Shown here one piece after another: positions 1-8,417 of a DNA stretch of 64,000 nt. The notes under the pieces are model-generated. The model was not told the DNA's origin. It searched no databases and saw nothing but the letters and a program-made list of their open reading frames with translations. The position numbers and the translations under genes were made by a program. The DNA is from JACVRW01 sp034664085 (GTDB lineage: Bacteria > Actinomycetota > Thermoleophilia > Solirubrobacterales > Thermoleophilaceae), in NCBI GenBank assembly GCA_034664085.1, contig JAXDII010000075.1:22865-86864 (forward strand). The letters run 5' to 3'. The stretch's first letter is position 1. Each line of letters starts with the position of its first letter.

Positions 1-17
1 GCTACCTACCGCGTCCG

Positions 18-1136
18 TCACGCATCGAGGAGGGCGGCGGCCAGCGCCAGCGCCACCTCGGCGCGGGTTCGCAGCGACTCGGCGCTGACCCATTCGTGCG
101 GGGCGTGAGCGCCGCCGCCGCGCGGCCCGAGGCCGTCGATCGTGAGCGGAACGGCGGTCGCGATGTGGCTGGCGTCGCTGGCGCCGCCGCGCTCGGACGC
201 CACCAGCGGGCGGCCGAGCCTGGCCGCCGCGTCGCCGAGCACGCCGGCGGTCGCGCTGCGCGTGTCCATCCCCGGCCAGGCGCGCACGAGCGCTGACTCG
301 ATCGCCACCTCGTCGACCTCGTCCGGCACGGCGTCCAGGACCGGCTGGAAGGCCTCCAGGCTGTCGGCGCGCAGGTCGCAGACCAGCTCGCCGTGCGGCG
401 GCACCACGTTGAAGGCCTCACCGGAGCGCAGGATCGTGGGCACGGCCGTCAGCCGGTCCGGCCCCGCCGGGTCGCTGCGCGCCGCCACCCGCTGCGCGAC
501 GTCGGCCAGCGCCAGCAGGGCGCTGCGGCCCTTGTGCGGCGCGGAGCCGGAGTGCGCCGGACGGCCCTGGGCCTGCACCTGCAGCGTGCCGGCCGCCTTG
601 CGCCGCACGATCACGGCGTCGTGGCCCTGGGCGTCGACCTCGCCGGCCTCGAAGCAGAGGCACGCGTCGAAGCCGCGGAAGCGCTCGGTGTGGCCGAACG
701 CCACGGTTCGCCACTCCTCGTCGTTCACCAGCAGGATCGCGGCCTCCGCGTAGAGCTCCGGGCGTCCGGCGAGCTCGCGCATCAGCCCCAGCGCGAGCGC
801 CACGCCGCCCTTCATGTCGACCGTGCCGGAGCCGATCAGGCGGTCCCCGTCGCGCTCCAGCGGGCGGTGGCCGTCGTGCGCCACCACCGTGTCGAGGTGG
901 CCCACCAGCACGAGCCGCCTGGAGCCCGTCCCGCTCAGGCGCCCGATCAGGTCGGGGGCGTGGCCGGGGGTCGAGCACGGCACCCGCTCGGGCTGCGCCT
1001 CGGGCGGCAGGAAGGCGGTGCAGAGCGCGACGGCCTCCTCGGCCCCCGCCACGTCGCCGGAGGGCGTGGAGACCGCCACCAGGGCCTCGAGCTCGCGCTC
1101 GGCGACGACGGCGAGCCGATCCGCGGAGTCGCTCAC
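18..1136 (-). CDS. M20-family metallopeptidase / deacylase
   Basis: 372 aa, a zinc-dependent amidohydrolase of the M20/ArgE/DapE/CPG2 superfamily, probably cytoplasmic. Expected metal-binding residues are visible: H80 and D82 in GHLDT, D107 in VDMKGG and the E140-E141 pair. The family removes acyl groups or C-terminal residues from small peptides or amino acids; the substrate cannot be read from the sequence. The GTG start overlaps the stop of the upstream acetyltransferase (GTGA), so the two are probably translationally coupled as the last genes of the dcw operon. An acetyltransferase beside a deacylase suggests they act on related substrates (inference). Annotation as succinyl-diaminopimelate desuccinylase would be over-specific. 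Confidence 0.85.
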   Translation of the reverse strand: MSDSADRLAVVAERELEALVAVSTPSGDVAGAEEAVALCTAFLPPEAQPERVPCSTPGHAPDLIGRLSGTGSRRLVLVGHLDTVVAHDGHRPLERDGDRLIGSGTVDMKGGVALALGLMRELAGRPELYAEAAILLVNDEEWRTVAFGHTERFRGFDACLCFEAGEVDAQGHDAVIVRRKAAGTLQVQAQGRPAHSGSAPHKGRSALLALADVAQRVAARSDPAGPDRLTAVPTILRSGEAFNVVPPHGELVCDLRADSLEAFQPVLDAVPDEVDEVAIESALVRAWPGMDTRSATAGVLGDAAARLGRPLVASERGGASDASHIATAVPLTIDGLGPRGGGAHAPHEWVSAESLRTRAEVALALAAALLDA

Positions 1137-1564
1137 AAGCTGCGGGCAAAGTGGAAGCTGGTGATGCGCATGCCGGTGTTGAGGTAGAGCCGGTGCGCGT
1201 CCAGCCGGTTGGCCTCCACGCCCGAATCGAGGTGCAGGGCCGCGCAGCCGAGCCGCTTGGCCTCCTCGGCGCACCACTCGAGCAGCGCGCGCCCCATGCC
1301 CCGCCGCCTGCCGTCGGGATGGGTGGACAGGTCGTCCACGTAGACGACATGCCCCCATGCGAGGTTGTTCAGCTCTCGGAAGCCCGCCACGGCGAGGCAG
1401 CGGGCGTCCTCGAAGGCCCCCACGATGCGGTAGCCCTCGGGCCGCTGCACCTCGTCCACGCGGCGCACGAAGTCCGCCTCGTCCTCGCAGTGGGTGCGTA
1501 GCGCGCGCATGGCCTCGAAGGCCAGCGCGGTCTCGCCCGCCCCTATCTCGCGGAGCTGGGTCAG
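1133..1564 (-). CDS. GNAT-family N-acetyltransferase
   Basis: Acetyl-CoA-dependent N-acetyltransferase. The acetyl-CoA loop is recognisable (DGRRRGMGRALLEW), followed by a C-terminal DAHRLYLNTGM motif typical of the fold. The first ATG is at 1510, but the same frame upstream encodes LTQLREIGAGETALAFEA, which looks like the normal N-terminus of this subfamily. That extension reaches a CTG at 1564 that overlaps the ftsZ stop as CTGA, matching the NTGA overlaps elsewhere in the operon. I therefore prefer a non-ATG start near 1564 (143 aa) over 1510 (125 aa). The acceptor substrate is unknown. Confidence 0.8.
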   Translation of the reverse strand: MTQLREIGAGETALAFEAMRALRTHCEDEADFVRRVDEVQRPEGYRIVGAFEDARCLAVAGFRELNNLAWGHVVYVDDLSTHPDGRRRGMGRALLEWCAEEAKRLGCAALHLDSGVEANRLDAHRLYLNTGMRITSFHFARSL

Positions 1565-2649
1565 TCCTTCAAAAACGACGGCACGTCGATGTCGTCGTCC
1601 GAGATCTCGAGCGAGGCCCGCTGCCGGTCGTCCATCTTCACGTCGCGGCGGCGCGGCTCGCGGCGCCGGCCCGTGGAGTCCTCGGAGAACAGCGGCATGC
1701 GGTTGGGCCGCTCGAACCCGGTGGCGATGACGGTCACCCGGACCGAGTCGGTGAGGGCGTCGTCGACGACCGCGCCGAAGATGATGTTCGAGTTCTGGTC
1801 CGCGGCGCCCTGGATGATCTCAGCGGCCTCGTTGACCTCGAACAGCCCGAGGTCGGCGCCGCCGGTGATGTTCAGCAAGATCCCCGTGGCGCCCTCGACC
1901 GACTGCTCGAGCAGCGGGCTCGAGACGGCGTTCTTGGCCGCCTCGGCGGCGCGGTTCTCGCCGGAGGCCTCGCCGATGCCCATCAGCGCCGACCCCGCGT
2001 CCTGCATGATCGTGCGCACGTCGGCGAAGTCGAGGTTGATGAGGCCAGGCGTGGTGATTAAATCGGTGATGCCCTGCACGCCCTGGCCGAGCACGGCGTC
2101 GGCCTCGCGGAAGGCGTCGAGGATGCTGGTGCGGCGCTCCACCACGGCAAGCAGCTTCTCGTTCGGGATCACGATCATCGTGTCCACCTGCTCGCGCAGG
2201 CGGTCGATGCCGTCCACCGCCTGGCGCATGCGCTGCGAGCCCTCGAAGTCGAACGGCTTGGTGACCACGCCGACGGTGAGCGCGCCGACCTCCTGCTTGG
2301 AGACCTCCGCGATCACGGGCGCTGCACCGGTTCCGGTGCCGCCGCCCTCGCCGGCCGTCACGAACACCATGTCAGCGCCCTTGAGCGCCTCCTTGATCTC
2401 GTCGCGACTCTCGTTGGCGGCGCCGTACCCGACCTCCGGGTCTGCGCCCGCTCCCAGTCCGCGCGTGAGCTGATCGCCGATCTGCAGCTTGATGTCGGCG
2501 TCGCACATCTGCAGCGCCTGGGCGTCTGTGTTGACGGCGATGAACTCCACGCCCTTGAGGCCCGCGTCCACCATCCGATTGACGGCGTTGGTGCCGCCGC
2601 CGCCGATTCCGACGACCTTGATAACCGCCAGATAGCTGCCCGTGTCCAT
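1561..2649 (-). CDS. ftsZ: cell division protein FtsZ
   Basis: 362 aa tubulin-like GTPase that polymerises into the cytokinetic Z-ring. The GTP-binding signature GGGTGTG lies at residues 102-108. The T7 synergy loop (NLDFADV) is present, as is a short conserved C-terminal peptide ending DIDVPSFLKD, expected to bind membrane anchors or SepF. The ATG at 2649 is chosen because a Shine-Dalgarno-like AGAAGGG precedes it; an in-frame extension to 2733 would run through the -10 element. It lies downstream of ftsQ with a 181-base gap containing its own promoter. No ftsA or sepF is adjacent, so the membrane tether must be encoded elsewhere. Confidence 0.97.
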   Translation of the reverse strand: MDTGSYLAVIKVVGIGGGGTNAVNRMVDAGLKGVEFIAVNTDAQALQMCDADIKLQIGDQLTRGLGAGADPEVGYGAANESRDEIKEALKGADMVFVTAGEGGGTGTGAAPVIAEVSKQEVGALTVGVVTKPFDFEGSQRMRQAVDGIDRLREQVDTMIVIPNEKLLAVVERRTSILDAFREADAVLGQGVQGITDLITTPGLINLDFADVRTIMQDAGSALMGIGEASGENRAAEAAKNAVSSPLLEQSVEGATGILLNITGGADLGLFEVNEAAEIIQGAADQNSNIIFGAVVDDALTDSVRVTVIATGFERPNRMPLFSEDSTGRRREPRRRDVKMDDRQRASLEISDDDIDVPSFLKD

Positions 2650-2719
2650 GAGGGTTTTCCCTTCTGCCTTCCTAAGCTCAAGCGGGAATCGAGGGTTCCC
2701 GGTTCCCCGCAAGCATCGG

Positions 2720-2749
2720 ACTGTAGGCGGCATTCCGCGAATGTGTCAA
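2720..2749 (-). promoter_or_regulatory. housekeeping-type promoter for ftsZ
   Basis: On the minus strand, TTGACA (2749-2744) and TACAGT (2725-2720) are separated by 18 bases, a near-consensus sigma-70 promoter. Transcription would start near 2712 and leave a leader of about 60 bases. It probably boosts FtsZ above the level set by read-through from the dcw operon. Confidence 0.7.
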
Positions 2750-2773
2750 CCGCTTCCGCAACAAATCGTGCAT

Positions 2774-2797
2774 CTCGACCCTTGAGTCAGGGTTGAG
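2774..2797. repeat. imperfect inverted repeat between ftsQ and ftsZ
   Basis: CTCGACCC (2774-2781) and GGGTTGAG (2790-2797) can form an 8-bp stem with one G-T wobble and an 8-base loop. It sits just after ftsQ and upstream of the ftsZ -35 element. It lacks a clear U-tract, so it is a weak terminator candidate or an operator. Confidence 0.35.
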
Positions 2798-2830
2798 CCT
2801 TTGCCCAAGTCTCGACCGTTACTCGAGGCT

Positions 2831-3871
2831 TCAGGGAGCGGCGGTTGCGCCGCCGCCGGCCCCGCCGGAGAGCGGCTCCGCGGGCTGCACCGGCGCCTGC
2901 GGCACGACCGGCTCCGCGGGCGCGACCGGCGCCGCCGTGGAGGGAGCCGTGCCGTCGGCCGGCGTGATGCCCGGGACCGCCGTCTCGGCGGCCTGGCCGA
3001 TGGCGGCCGGGTCGGTCGCCGCCGCGGCCGCCGCGGGCGGCACTTCGGGGAAGGTCCCGGCTGGCGCCACCGGGGCGACCGTCGTGGCGGCCAGCCCGCC
3101 GGCGGCGGGACGTCCGGGGATGCGCAGGTCCACGTAGCTCGCCCCGCGCGCCTCCAGGTCAGCCAGCACGCGCGACGCCGCGCCCCACTTGGCGCGCAGC
3201 CTGGCCGCGCTGCCGAAGATCAGCTCGGGCCCCTCGCGCAGCCGCGCCACCAGGCCATCGTCCGGGCGCCGGACCACGTCGACGATGCGCGCCCGCAGGA
3301 CGGCCGGCGCGGCGCCGGCCACGGCGGCGGCGGCCCGGGCGTTCGGGTCCACCAGCAGCTCGTCGCCGAACGGCCCCTCGACCTGCACCGTGGGCAGGCT
3401 GCCCTCGATCGGCAGGCCGCGCAGGATCGTGCCGTCGCCGGCCACCGGCACCCGCTCGCCGCCGCTCACCGCGATGGCGGCGGCGTGGTACTCCACTACG
3501 TGGACGCGCAGGCCGTGCGGGAAGTCGGGGCGCACCTCGAGATCGCGTACGACGGGAAAGCCCTCCACGGCGCGGTCGAGCGCCTCCGGGTCGACATGAA
3601 GCGTGGTCATCGTCTGGCCGGCCGCCTGCAGCGCCACCCGGACGCGCTTGGAGTCCGGCGCGGTCAGGCCGGTGACGGTCACCTTCTGCACGGCGACCAG
3701 CGAGGAGTCGCGCAGCCAGAACTGGTAGCCGGCCGCCAGCACCAGGCAGGCGATCCCGATCAGCAGCAGGCGGCGCCGCAGCCGCGGCGAGACGGCGCGC
3801 GCAGCACGCGCGGCGGTGCGGCGCGGCGAGATCCGCCGTCGTACGGCGGCTGTGGCGGCGCCGGCGCTCAC
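2831..3871 (-). CDS. ftsQ: cell division protein FtsQ/DivIB-like
   Basis: 346 aa bitopic membrane protein of the divisome. A basic cytoplasmic N-terminus precedes one transmembrane segment (about residues 33-50, LLLIGIACLVLAAGY), then a POTRA domain (VQKVTVTGL..., about 58-125) and an FtsQ beta domain. The C-terminus, from about residue 260, is an unusually long Pro/Ala/Thr-rich low-complexity tail of about 85 residues, probably extending into the wall. Its ATG overlaps the murB stop (ATGA). The family recruits FtsB/FtsL and restrains septal synthesis. Confidence 0.88.
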   Translation of the reverse strand: MSAGAATAAVRRRISPRRTAARAARAVSPRLRRRLLLIGIACLVLAAGYQFWLRDSSLVAVQKVTVTGLTAPDSKRVRVALQAAGQTMTTLHVDPEALDRAVEGFPVVRDLEVRPDFPHGLRVHVVEYHAAAIAVSGGERVPVAGDGTILRGLPIEGSLPTVQVEGPFGDELLVDPNARAAAAVAGAAPAVLRARIVDVVRRPDDGLVARLREGPELIFGSAARLRAKWGAASRVLADLEARGASYVDLRIPGRPAAGGLAATTVAPVAPAGTFPEVPPAAAAAATDPAAIGQAAETAVPGITPADGTAPSTAAPVAPAEPVVPQAPVQPAEPLSGGAGGGATAAP

Positions 3872-4797
3872 GAAGGCGTGTCCTCGCCGTCCCAGAGCGG
3901 CGAGGCGTCGACGTCGCCGAGGAACTGCACCTCGGGCTCCAGCGCGACGCCGAAGCGCTCGCGCACCCGGCGCCTGCCCTCGGCCATCAGGGCGATCACG
4001 TCAGCGGTGGTCGCCGAGCCGAGGTTCTCCACGAAGTTCGCGTGCTTCTCGGAGAAGCGGGCGCCCCCGACGGCGAGGCCGCGGCAGCCCGCCTCGTCGA
4101 GCAGCACGCCGGCGCTGCGGCCCCCGGCGCGGGGGTCGTCGGGGTTCTTGAAGGTGGAGCCGAACGTCTTGATCCCGGAGGGCTGCGCGGCCTTGCGGGC
4201 CGCGCGCATCTCCGCCAGCGTGGCCTTGACGCGCTCGGGCTCCGCGGCCGACAGAGCGAACGACGCCTGCACCACGACCTCGCGCGGCCCCAGGTTGGAG
4301 CGCCGGTAGCTGAAGCCCAGCTCATCCGGTGTGCGCCTGGCCGCGCCATCCGGGGTGGCGATCTCGACCCACTCGAGCACGCGCGAGAGGTCGCCCCCGT
4401 AGGCGTTCGCGTTCATCTTCACCGCGCCGCCGACAGTGCCGGGGATGTTGACCCCGAACTCCAGCCCGCTCAGCCCGGCGCGCGCGGCGTACGCGGCGGC
4501 CTGGGGCAGCCGGGCGCCGCCCCCGCAGAGCAAACGCTCGCCGTCCTGCTCGATCGTGGCGAGCGCGCCGTCCAGCTTCATGACCAGTCCTCGGAATCCC
4601 GCATCCGCTATCAGGAGGTTCGAGCCCGAGCCGACCACTCCTACCGCGAGTTCACGCTGGCCGGCCCAGGCCAGCAGCTCCACCAGCCGGTTCACCGATT
4701 CGGGCCGCGCGTAGAAGTCCGCCGGACCGCCGGTGCGGACGGTCGTCAGGCGCGCCAGCGGGTGGTCGCGCTGGACGCCCTCGGGCGGGGCGTTCAC
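3868..4797 (-). CDS. murB: UDP-N-acetylenolpyruvoylglucosamine reductase MurB
   Basis: 309 aa FAD-dependent cytoplasmic enzyme that reduces UDP-GlcNAc-enolpyruvate to UDP-MurNAc. The FAD-binding region shows GSGSNLLIAD near the N-terminus, followed by GLEFGVNIPGTVGGAV and the C-terminal substrate domain with GSTFKNP, the S being the expected proton donor of type I MurB. The GTG start at 4797 overlaps the murC stop (GTGA). Much longer in-frame readings upstream are antisense to nothing useful and simply cross murC. Confidence 0.95.
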   Translation of the reverse strand: MNAPPEGVQRDHPLARLTTVRTGGPADFYARPESVNRLVELLAWAGQRELAVGVVGSGSNLLIADAGFRGLVMKLDGALATIEQDGERLLCGGGARLPQAAAYAARAGLSGLEFGVNIPGTVGGAVKMNANAYGGDLSRVLEWVEIATPDGAARRTPDELGFSYRRSNLGPREVVVQASFALSAAEPERVKATLAEMRAARKAAQPSGIKTFGSTFKNPDDPRAGGRSAGVLLDEAGCRGLAVGGARFSEKHANFVENLGSATTADVIALMAEGRRRVRERFGVALEPEVQFLGDVDASPLWDGEDTPS

Positions 4798-6152
4798 TGC
4801 GCCGCCTCGCCGGCCAGTGCCCGCGCCAGCCGGTCGACGTCGCCCGCCCCGAGCGTCACCAGCAGGTCCCGCTCGCCCAGCTCGGCCGCCAGCATGCGCT
4901 CGGCCTCGCCCAGGTCGGGCAGCCACCAGACCGGCCGCCCGCGGGCGGCGTCGGCGGCGGCCTGGGCCACGAGCAGCCCGCTCACGCTGGGGAAGTCCTC
5001 GGCCCGCTCGCGCGCCGGATAGACGTCGACGACCACGGCCAGGTCGGCCAGCGCCAGCGCTCGGCCGAAGTCGCGCGCCAGCATCTGGGTGCGCGAGTAG
5101 AGGTGCGGCTGGAAGCAGGCGACCAGGCGGCGGCCGTCCGACTCCGCGAGCGTGCGCGCGGCCTCGAGCGTGGCCCGCACCTCGGTCGGGTGGTGGGCGT
5201 AGTCGTCGTAGACGAGCGCGCCGCCCGCCGTGCGCGCGTGCTCCTCGAAGCGGCGCCCCGCGCCGTCGAAGGTGGCCAGCGCGGCGGCCGCCTCGGCCAG
5301 CTCCACCCCGGCCGCGCGGCAGGCCGCCAGCGCGGCGAGCGCGTTGAGCACGTTGTGGCGGCCCGGCACGCGCAGCTCGAAGGCGGTGCCGCCGGCCTCG
5401 AAGCGCGCTCCGCCCGGCAGCAGCTCCACGCGCTCGGCGCGCAGCCCCTCCCCCGTGCCGATGTCGAAGCTCACCGCGTCCCCCGCGCCCGCCAGCTCCA
5501 CGCCGGGACCGAGGACGCGCAGTCCGGCGGGCGCCGCGAACTCGGCGAAGGCCGCCTCCAGGTCGGCGAGCGAGCCGTACGTGGAGTGGTGGTCCAGCTC
5601 GACGTTCGTGACCACCGCCACGTCGCGGCCGAGCTTGAGAAACGAGCGGTCGGACTCGTCGGCCTCCACCACCGCCCACTCCCCCTCCCCCCACGCCGCG
5701 TTGGTGCCCGCCGAGCGCAGGTCGCCGCCGATCAGGAAGGCGGGGTCGCGGCCGGCCGCACGCAGCACGTGCGCCGCCATCGAGGCCGTGGTCGTCTTGC
5801 CGTGGGCGCCGCTCACGGCGATCGTGCGCTTCATGCGCGTCAGCTCGCCCAGCAGGTCGCCGCGGTGCAGCACCGTCGCGCCGGCGGCGCGCGCGGCGGC
5901 CAGCTCGGGGTTGGCGTCGGGGATCGCCGTCGACACAACCACCTCCGCCCCGCCGGGCAGGTGCGCGGCATTGTGGCCCACGCTCGGGTCGATGCCGGCC
6001 TCGCGCAGGCGGGCCAGCGCCGGCGAGTCGGCCCGGTCGGAGCCGGTCACGCGCGCCCCGAGGGCGTGGGCAACCAGCGCCAGGCCGCTCATGCCGGCCC
6101 CGCCGATCCCAACGAAATGCAGGCTGCGGCCCGCGTAGGGAGCGTCGTCCAT
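4794..6152 (-). CDS. murC: UDP-N-acetylmuramate--L-alanine ligase MurC
   Basis: 452 aa ATP-dependent ligase adding the first residue (L-Ala) to UDP-MurNAc. The N-terminal Rossmann fold begins with HFVGIGGAGMSG, and the central Mur-ligase P-loop is SGAHGKTTT. The usual Mur C-terminal domain follows, with YDDYAHHPTE. The ATG at 6152 shares one base with the murG stop (TGATG), consistent with translational coupling. Order murG-murC-murB-ftsQ is that of classical dcw clusters. Confidence 0.95.
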   Translation of the reverse strand: MDDAPYAGRSLHFVGIGGAGMSGLALVAHALGARVTGSDRADSPALARLREAGIDPSVGHNAAHLPGGAEVVVSTAIPDANPELAAARAAGATVLHRGDLLGELTRMKRTIAVSGAHGKTTTASMAAHVLRAAGRDPAFLIGGDLRSAGTNAAWGEGEWAVVEADESDRSFLKLGRDVAVVTNVELDHHSTYGSLADLEAAFAEFAAPAGLRVLGPGVELAGAGDAVSFDIGTGEGLRAERVELLPGGARFEAGGTAFELRVPGRHNVLNALAALAACRAAGVELAEAAAALATFDGAGRRFEEHARTAGGALVYDDYAHHPTEVRATLEAARTLAESDGRRLVACFQPHLYSRTQMLARDFGRALALADLAVVVDVYPARERAEDFPSVSGLLVAQAAADAARGRPVWWLPDLGEAERMLAAELGERDLLVTLGAGDVDRLARALAGEAAQ

Positions 6153-7222
6153 CAGCGCACCATGGCCAGCAGCTCGTCCGCGATGCGCTCGGCCGCGTCC
6201 GGCTTCGCGACCGCACGCGCGGCCTTCGCCATCGTGGCCAGCCGCTGCGGCGAGCCCAGCAGGGCGCCCACCTCGCGCGCCAGGCGCGGGCCGTCGAGCT
6301 CGGCATCGGCCACCACCACGGCGGCCCCGGCGCGCTCGACGAAGCGGGCGTTCGAGGTCTGGTGGTCGGCGGTCGCGTGCGGGTAGGGCACGACGATGGC
6401 CGGCAACCCCGCGGCGGCGATCTCCATGACCGATCCGCCCGCCCGCGCCACCACCAGGTCGGCGGCGGCGAGCGCGTCGGCGAACGGCTCGATGTAGGCG
6501 TGCAGGTGGTAGTGCGGCGGCGACCCGAGGGCGTCGAGGCGCTGGCGCAGGCCGTCGTGGTCGCGCCGGCCGCTCGCGTGCAGCACCGCGCACGGCGATG
6601 CGGCCCCGAAGGCTTCGAGCGCGGCGTCGTTGAGGCGCCGCGCCCCGAGCGACCCGCCGAACACGAGCACGGCGGGCTCGTCTGGGCCGATCCCGAAGCG
6701 CGCGCGTGCGGCGGCGCGGTCGACCGTGCCGGTCGCCAGCGGCATCGGGCGGCCGCTCACCATCCACTTCCTGCCGTCGCGCCCGGCGATCGGAAAGGCG
6801 AGGTAGACGCGCCGGGCGAGCGGGGCGAGGAGGCGGTTGGCCACGCCCAGGTGGCTGTCGGCCTCCGTCAGTACCAGCGGCAGGCGCAGCAGGCGCGCGG
6901 CCAGGCCCACCGGACCGGCCACGTAGCCGCCGCCGCCGAGCACCGCGTCGGCGCCGATGCTGCGCAGCAGCCGCAGCGCGCGCAGCGTGGCGCCAGCGGC
7001 CAGCAGCAGCGCCAGGGCGGCGCGCAGCGGGCGGGTGCGGTCGATGCCCCGGACGCGCAGCCGGTGGAGCGGGTAGCCGGCGGCGGGCACGAGCTCGGCC
7101 TCGGCCCGCTCGCCCCCGATGAACTCGACCTCGGCCCCGCGGACGCGCAGCGACTCAGCGACCGCGAGCGCCGGCACGACGTGACCCGCCGTTCCGCCGG
7201 CCGCGATCACGATCTTCGGCAT
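6152..7222 (-). CDS. murG: UDP-GlcNAc:undecaprenyl-PP-MurNAc-pentapeptide transferase MurG
   Basis: 356 aa GT-B glycosyltransferase that makes lipid II from lipid I at the inner membrane face. The N-terminal glycine-rich loop AAGGTAGHVVPALA and the donor-site region VVARAGGSVMEIAAAGLP are diagnostic. The ATG at 7222 has a good GGAGGG ribosome-binding site that lies within the last codons of ftsW, the two genes overlapping by 68 bases. Confidence 0.95.
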   Translation of the reverse strand: MPKIVIAAGGTAGHVVPALAVAESLRVRGAEVEFIGGERAEAELVPAAGYPLHRLRVRGIDRTRPLRAALALLLAAGATLRALRLLRSIGADAVLGGGGYVAGPVGLAARLLRLPLVLTEADSHLGVANRLLAPLARRVYLAFPIAGRDGRKWMVSGRPMPLATGTVDRAAARARFGIGPDEPAVLVFGGSLGARRLNDAALEAFGAASPCAVLHASGRRDHDGLRQRLDALGSPPHYHLHAYIEPFADALAAADLVVARAGGSVMEIAAAGLPAIVVPYPHATADHQTSNARFVERAGAAVVVADAELDGPRLAREVGALLGSPQRLATMAKAARAVAKPDAAERIADELLAMVR

Positions 7223-8387
7223 TGCGCCCTCCCTCGATCGCCTCCAGCCGCGGCTTGCCGACAGCCCTGCGCACGCGGCCGCCCGTGGCCGCCACGTTGA
7301 GGAGCAGCCCCATCGACCCCATCAGGACGATCAGGTTGCTGCTGCCGTACGAGAGGAACGGCAGCGGCACGCCCGTCAGCGGCGCCATGCCGAGCACCGC
7401 GAAGAAGTTGAGCGTCGCCTGGCACAGGATCAGCGAGGTGATGGCCGCGGCGAGCAGCTTCGAGTGCAGATCCCGCGCGAGCTTCGCGGCGCGCAGCCCC
7501 GCGTAGCCGATCATCCCGTACAGCGCGATCAGGCCGAGGATGCCAACGAGCCCGAGCTCCTCGCCGATGATCGCCAGGATCATGTCGGTGTGCGCCTCGG
7601 GGAGGTAGAAGATCTTCTGCACCGACTCGCCGAGCCCGACGCCGAAGAAGCCGCCCGACCCGATCGCCGTGAGCGCCTGCACCGCCTGGAAGCCCGTGTC
7701 GCCGGCGTCCGAGAAGGGGTCCAGGAACGACGTCAGCCGCTCGCGCCGGTAGGGCTCCGCGAACGCGAGCAGGGTGACGAGCCCGATCGCTGAGCCGAAC
7801 AGGCCGCCTAGCAGCCGCGTGGGCGTGCCGGCGGCCACCAGCAGCGTGCCGAACGCAAAGCAGATCACCAGCGCCGTGCCCATGTCCGGCTGCTTGAGCA
7901 GCAGCATGCACGCCACGGTCACGACGATCAGCAGCGGCTTGACCAGCCCGCCCAGCGTCTTCGTGGCCTTCGGGCGCGCCGCCAGCACCTGGGCGGCGTA
8001 GATCAGCAGCGACACCTTGAGCAGCTCCGAGGGCTGGAACTGGAGCGGGCCGGCGCCGAGCCAGCGGGTGGCGCCGTTCACGGTCACACCGAGCCCCGGC
8101 AGCATCACCGCGATCGTCAGGACGAACGAGCCCACCAGCAGCAGCGGCGTGAGCGCCTTGATCGCCTTCAGCCCGTGCCGTGACGCCGCGTGCATGACCA
8201 CCAGGCCGACCAGGCCGAACATCACGTAGCGCTTGAGGTAGTAGGAGGCGTCGCCCGTGCCGCTCAGCAGCGATTCCGCTGAGCTCGCCGAGTAGACCAT
8301 GACCGCGCCGAACGCGAGCAGGCACAGCGTTGCCGTGTACAGGATCGAGTATTCGACCGGTCGCTTGCGGGCGGCGCGCGAAGCCAT
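7155..8387 (-). CDS. ftsW: SEDS peptidoglycan polymerase FtsW
   Basis: 410 aa polytopic SEDS-family glycosyltransferase that polymerises lipid II at the septum together with the class B PBP. About ten hydrophobic segments are visible, with family motifs GATRWLGAGPLQFQPSELLK, KQPDMGTA and GVPLPFLSYGSSNL. The last ~25 residues are highly charged and overlap the murG start by 68 bases, so that tail is the likely variable part. The ATG is supported by AAGGA eight bases upstream. Confidence 0.95.
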   Translation of the reverse strand: MASRAARKRPVEYSILYTATLCLLAFGAVMVYSASSAESLLSGTGDASYYLKRYVMFGLVGLVVMHAASRHGLKAIKALTPLLLVGSFVLTIAVMLPGLGVTVNGATRWLGAGPLQFQPSELLKVSLLIYAAQVLAARPKATKTLGGLVKPLLIVVTVACMLLLKQPDMGTALVICFAFGTLLVAAGTPTRLLGGLFGSAIGLVTLLAFAEPYRRERLTSFLDPFSDAGDTGFQAVQALTAIGSGGFFGVGLGESVQKIFYLPEAHTDMILAIIGEELGLVGILGLIALYGMIGYAGLRAAKLARDLHSKLLAAAITSLILCQATLNFFAVLGMAPLTGVPLPFLSYGSSNLIVLMGSMGLLLNVAATGGRVRRAVGKPRLEAIEGGRNAEDRDRGRRNGGSRRAGARGR

Positions 8388-8417
8388 CCGGCATTCCTTC
8401 GACGCTCCGGCCGCGAT

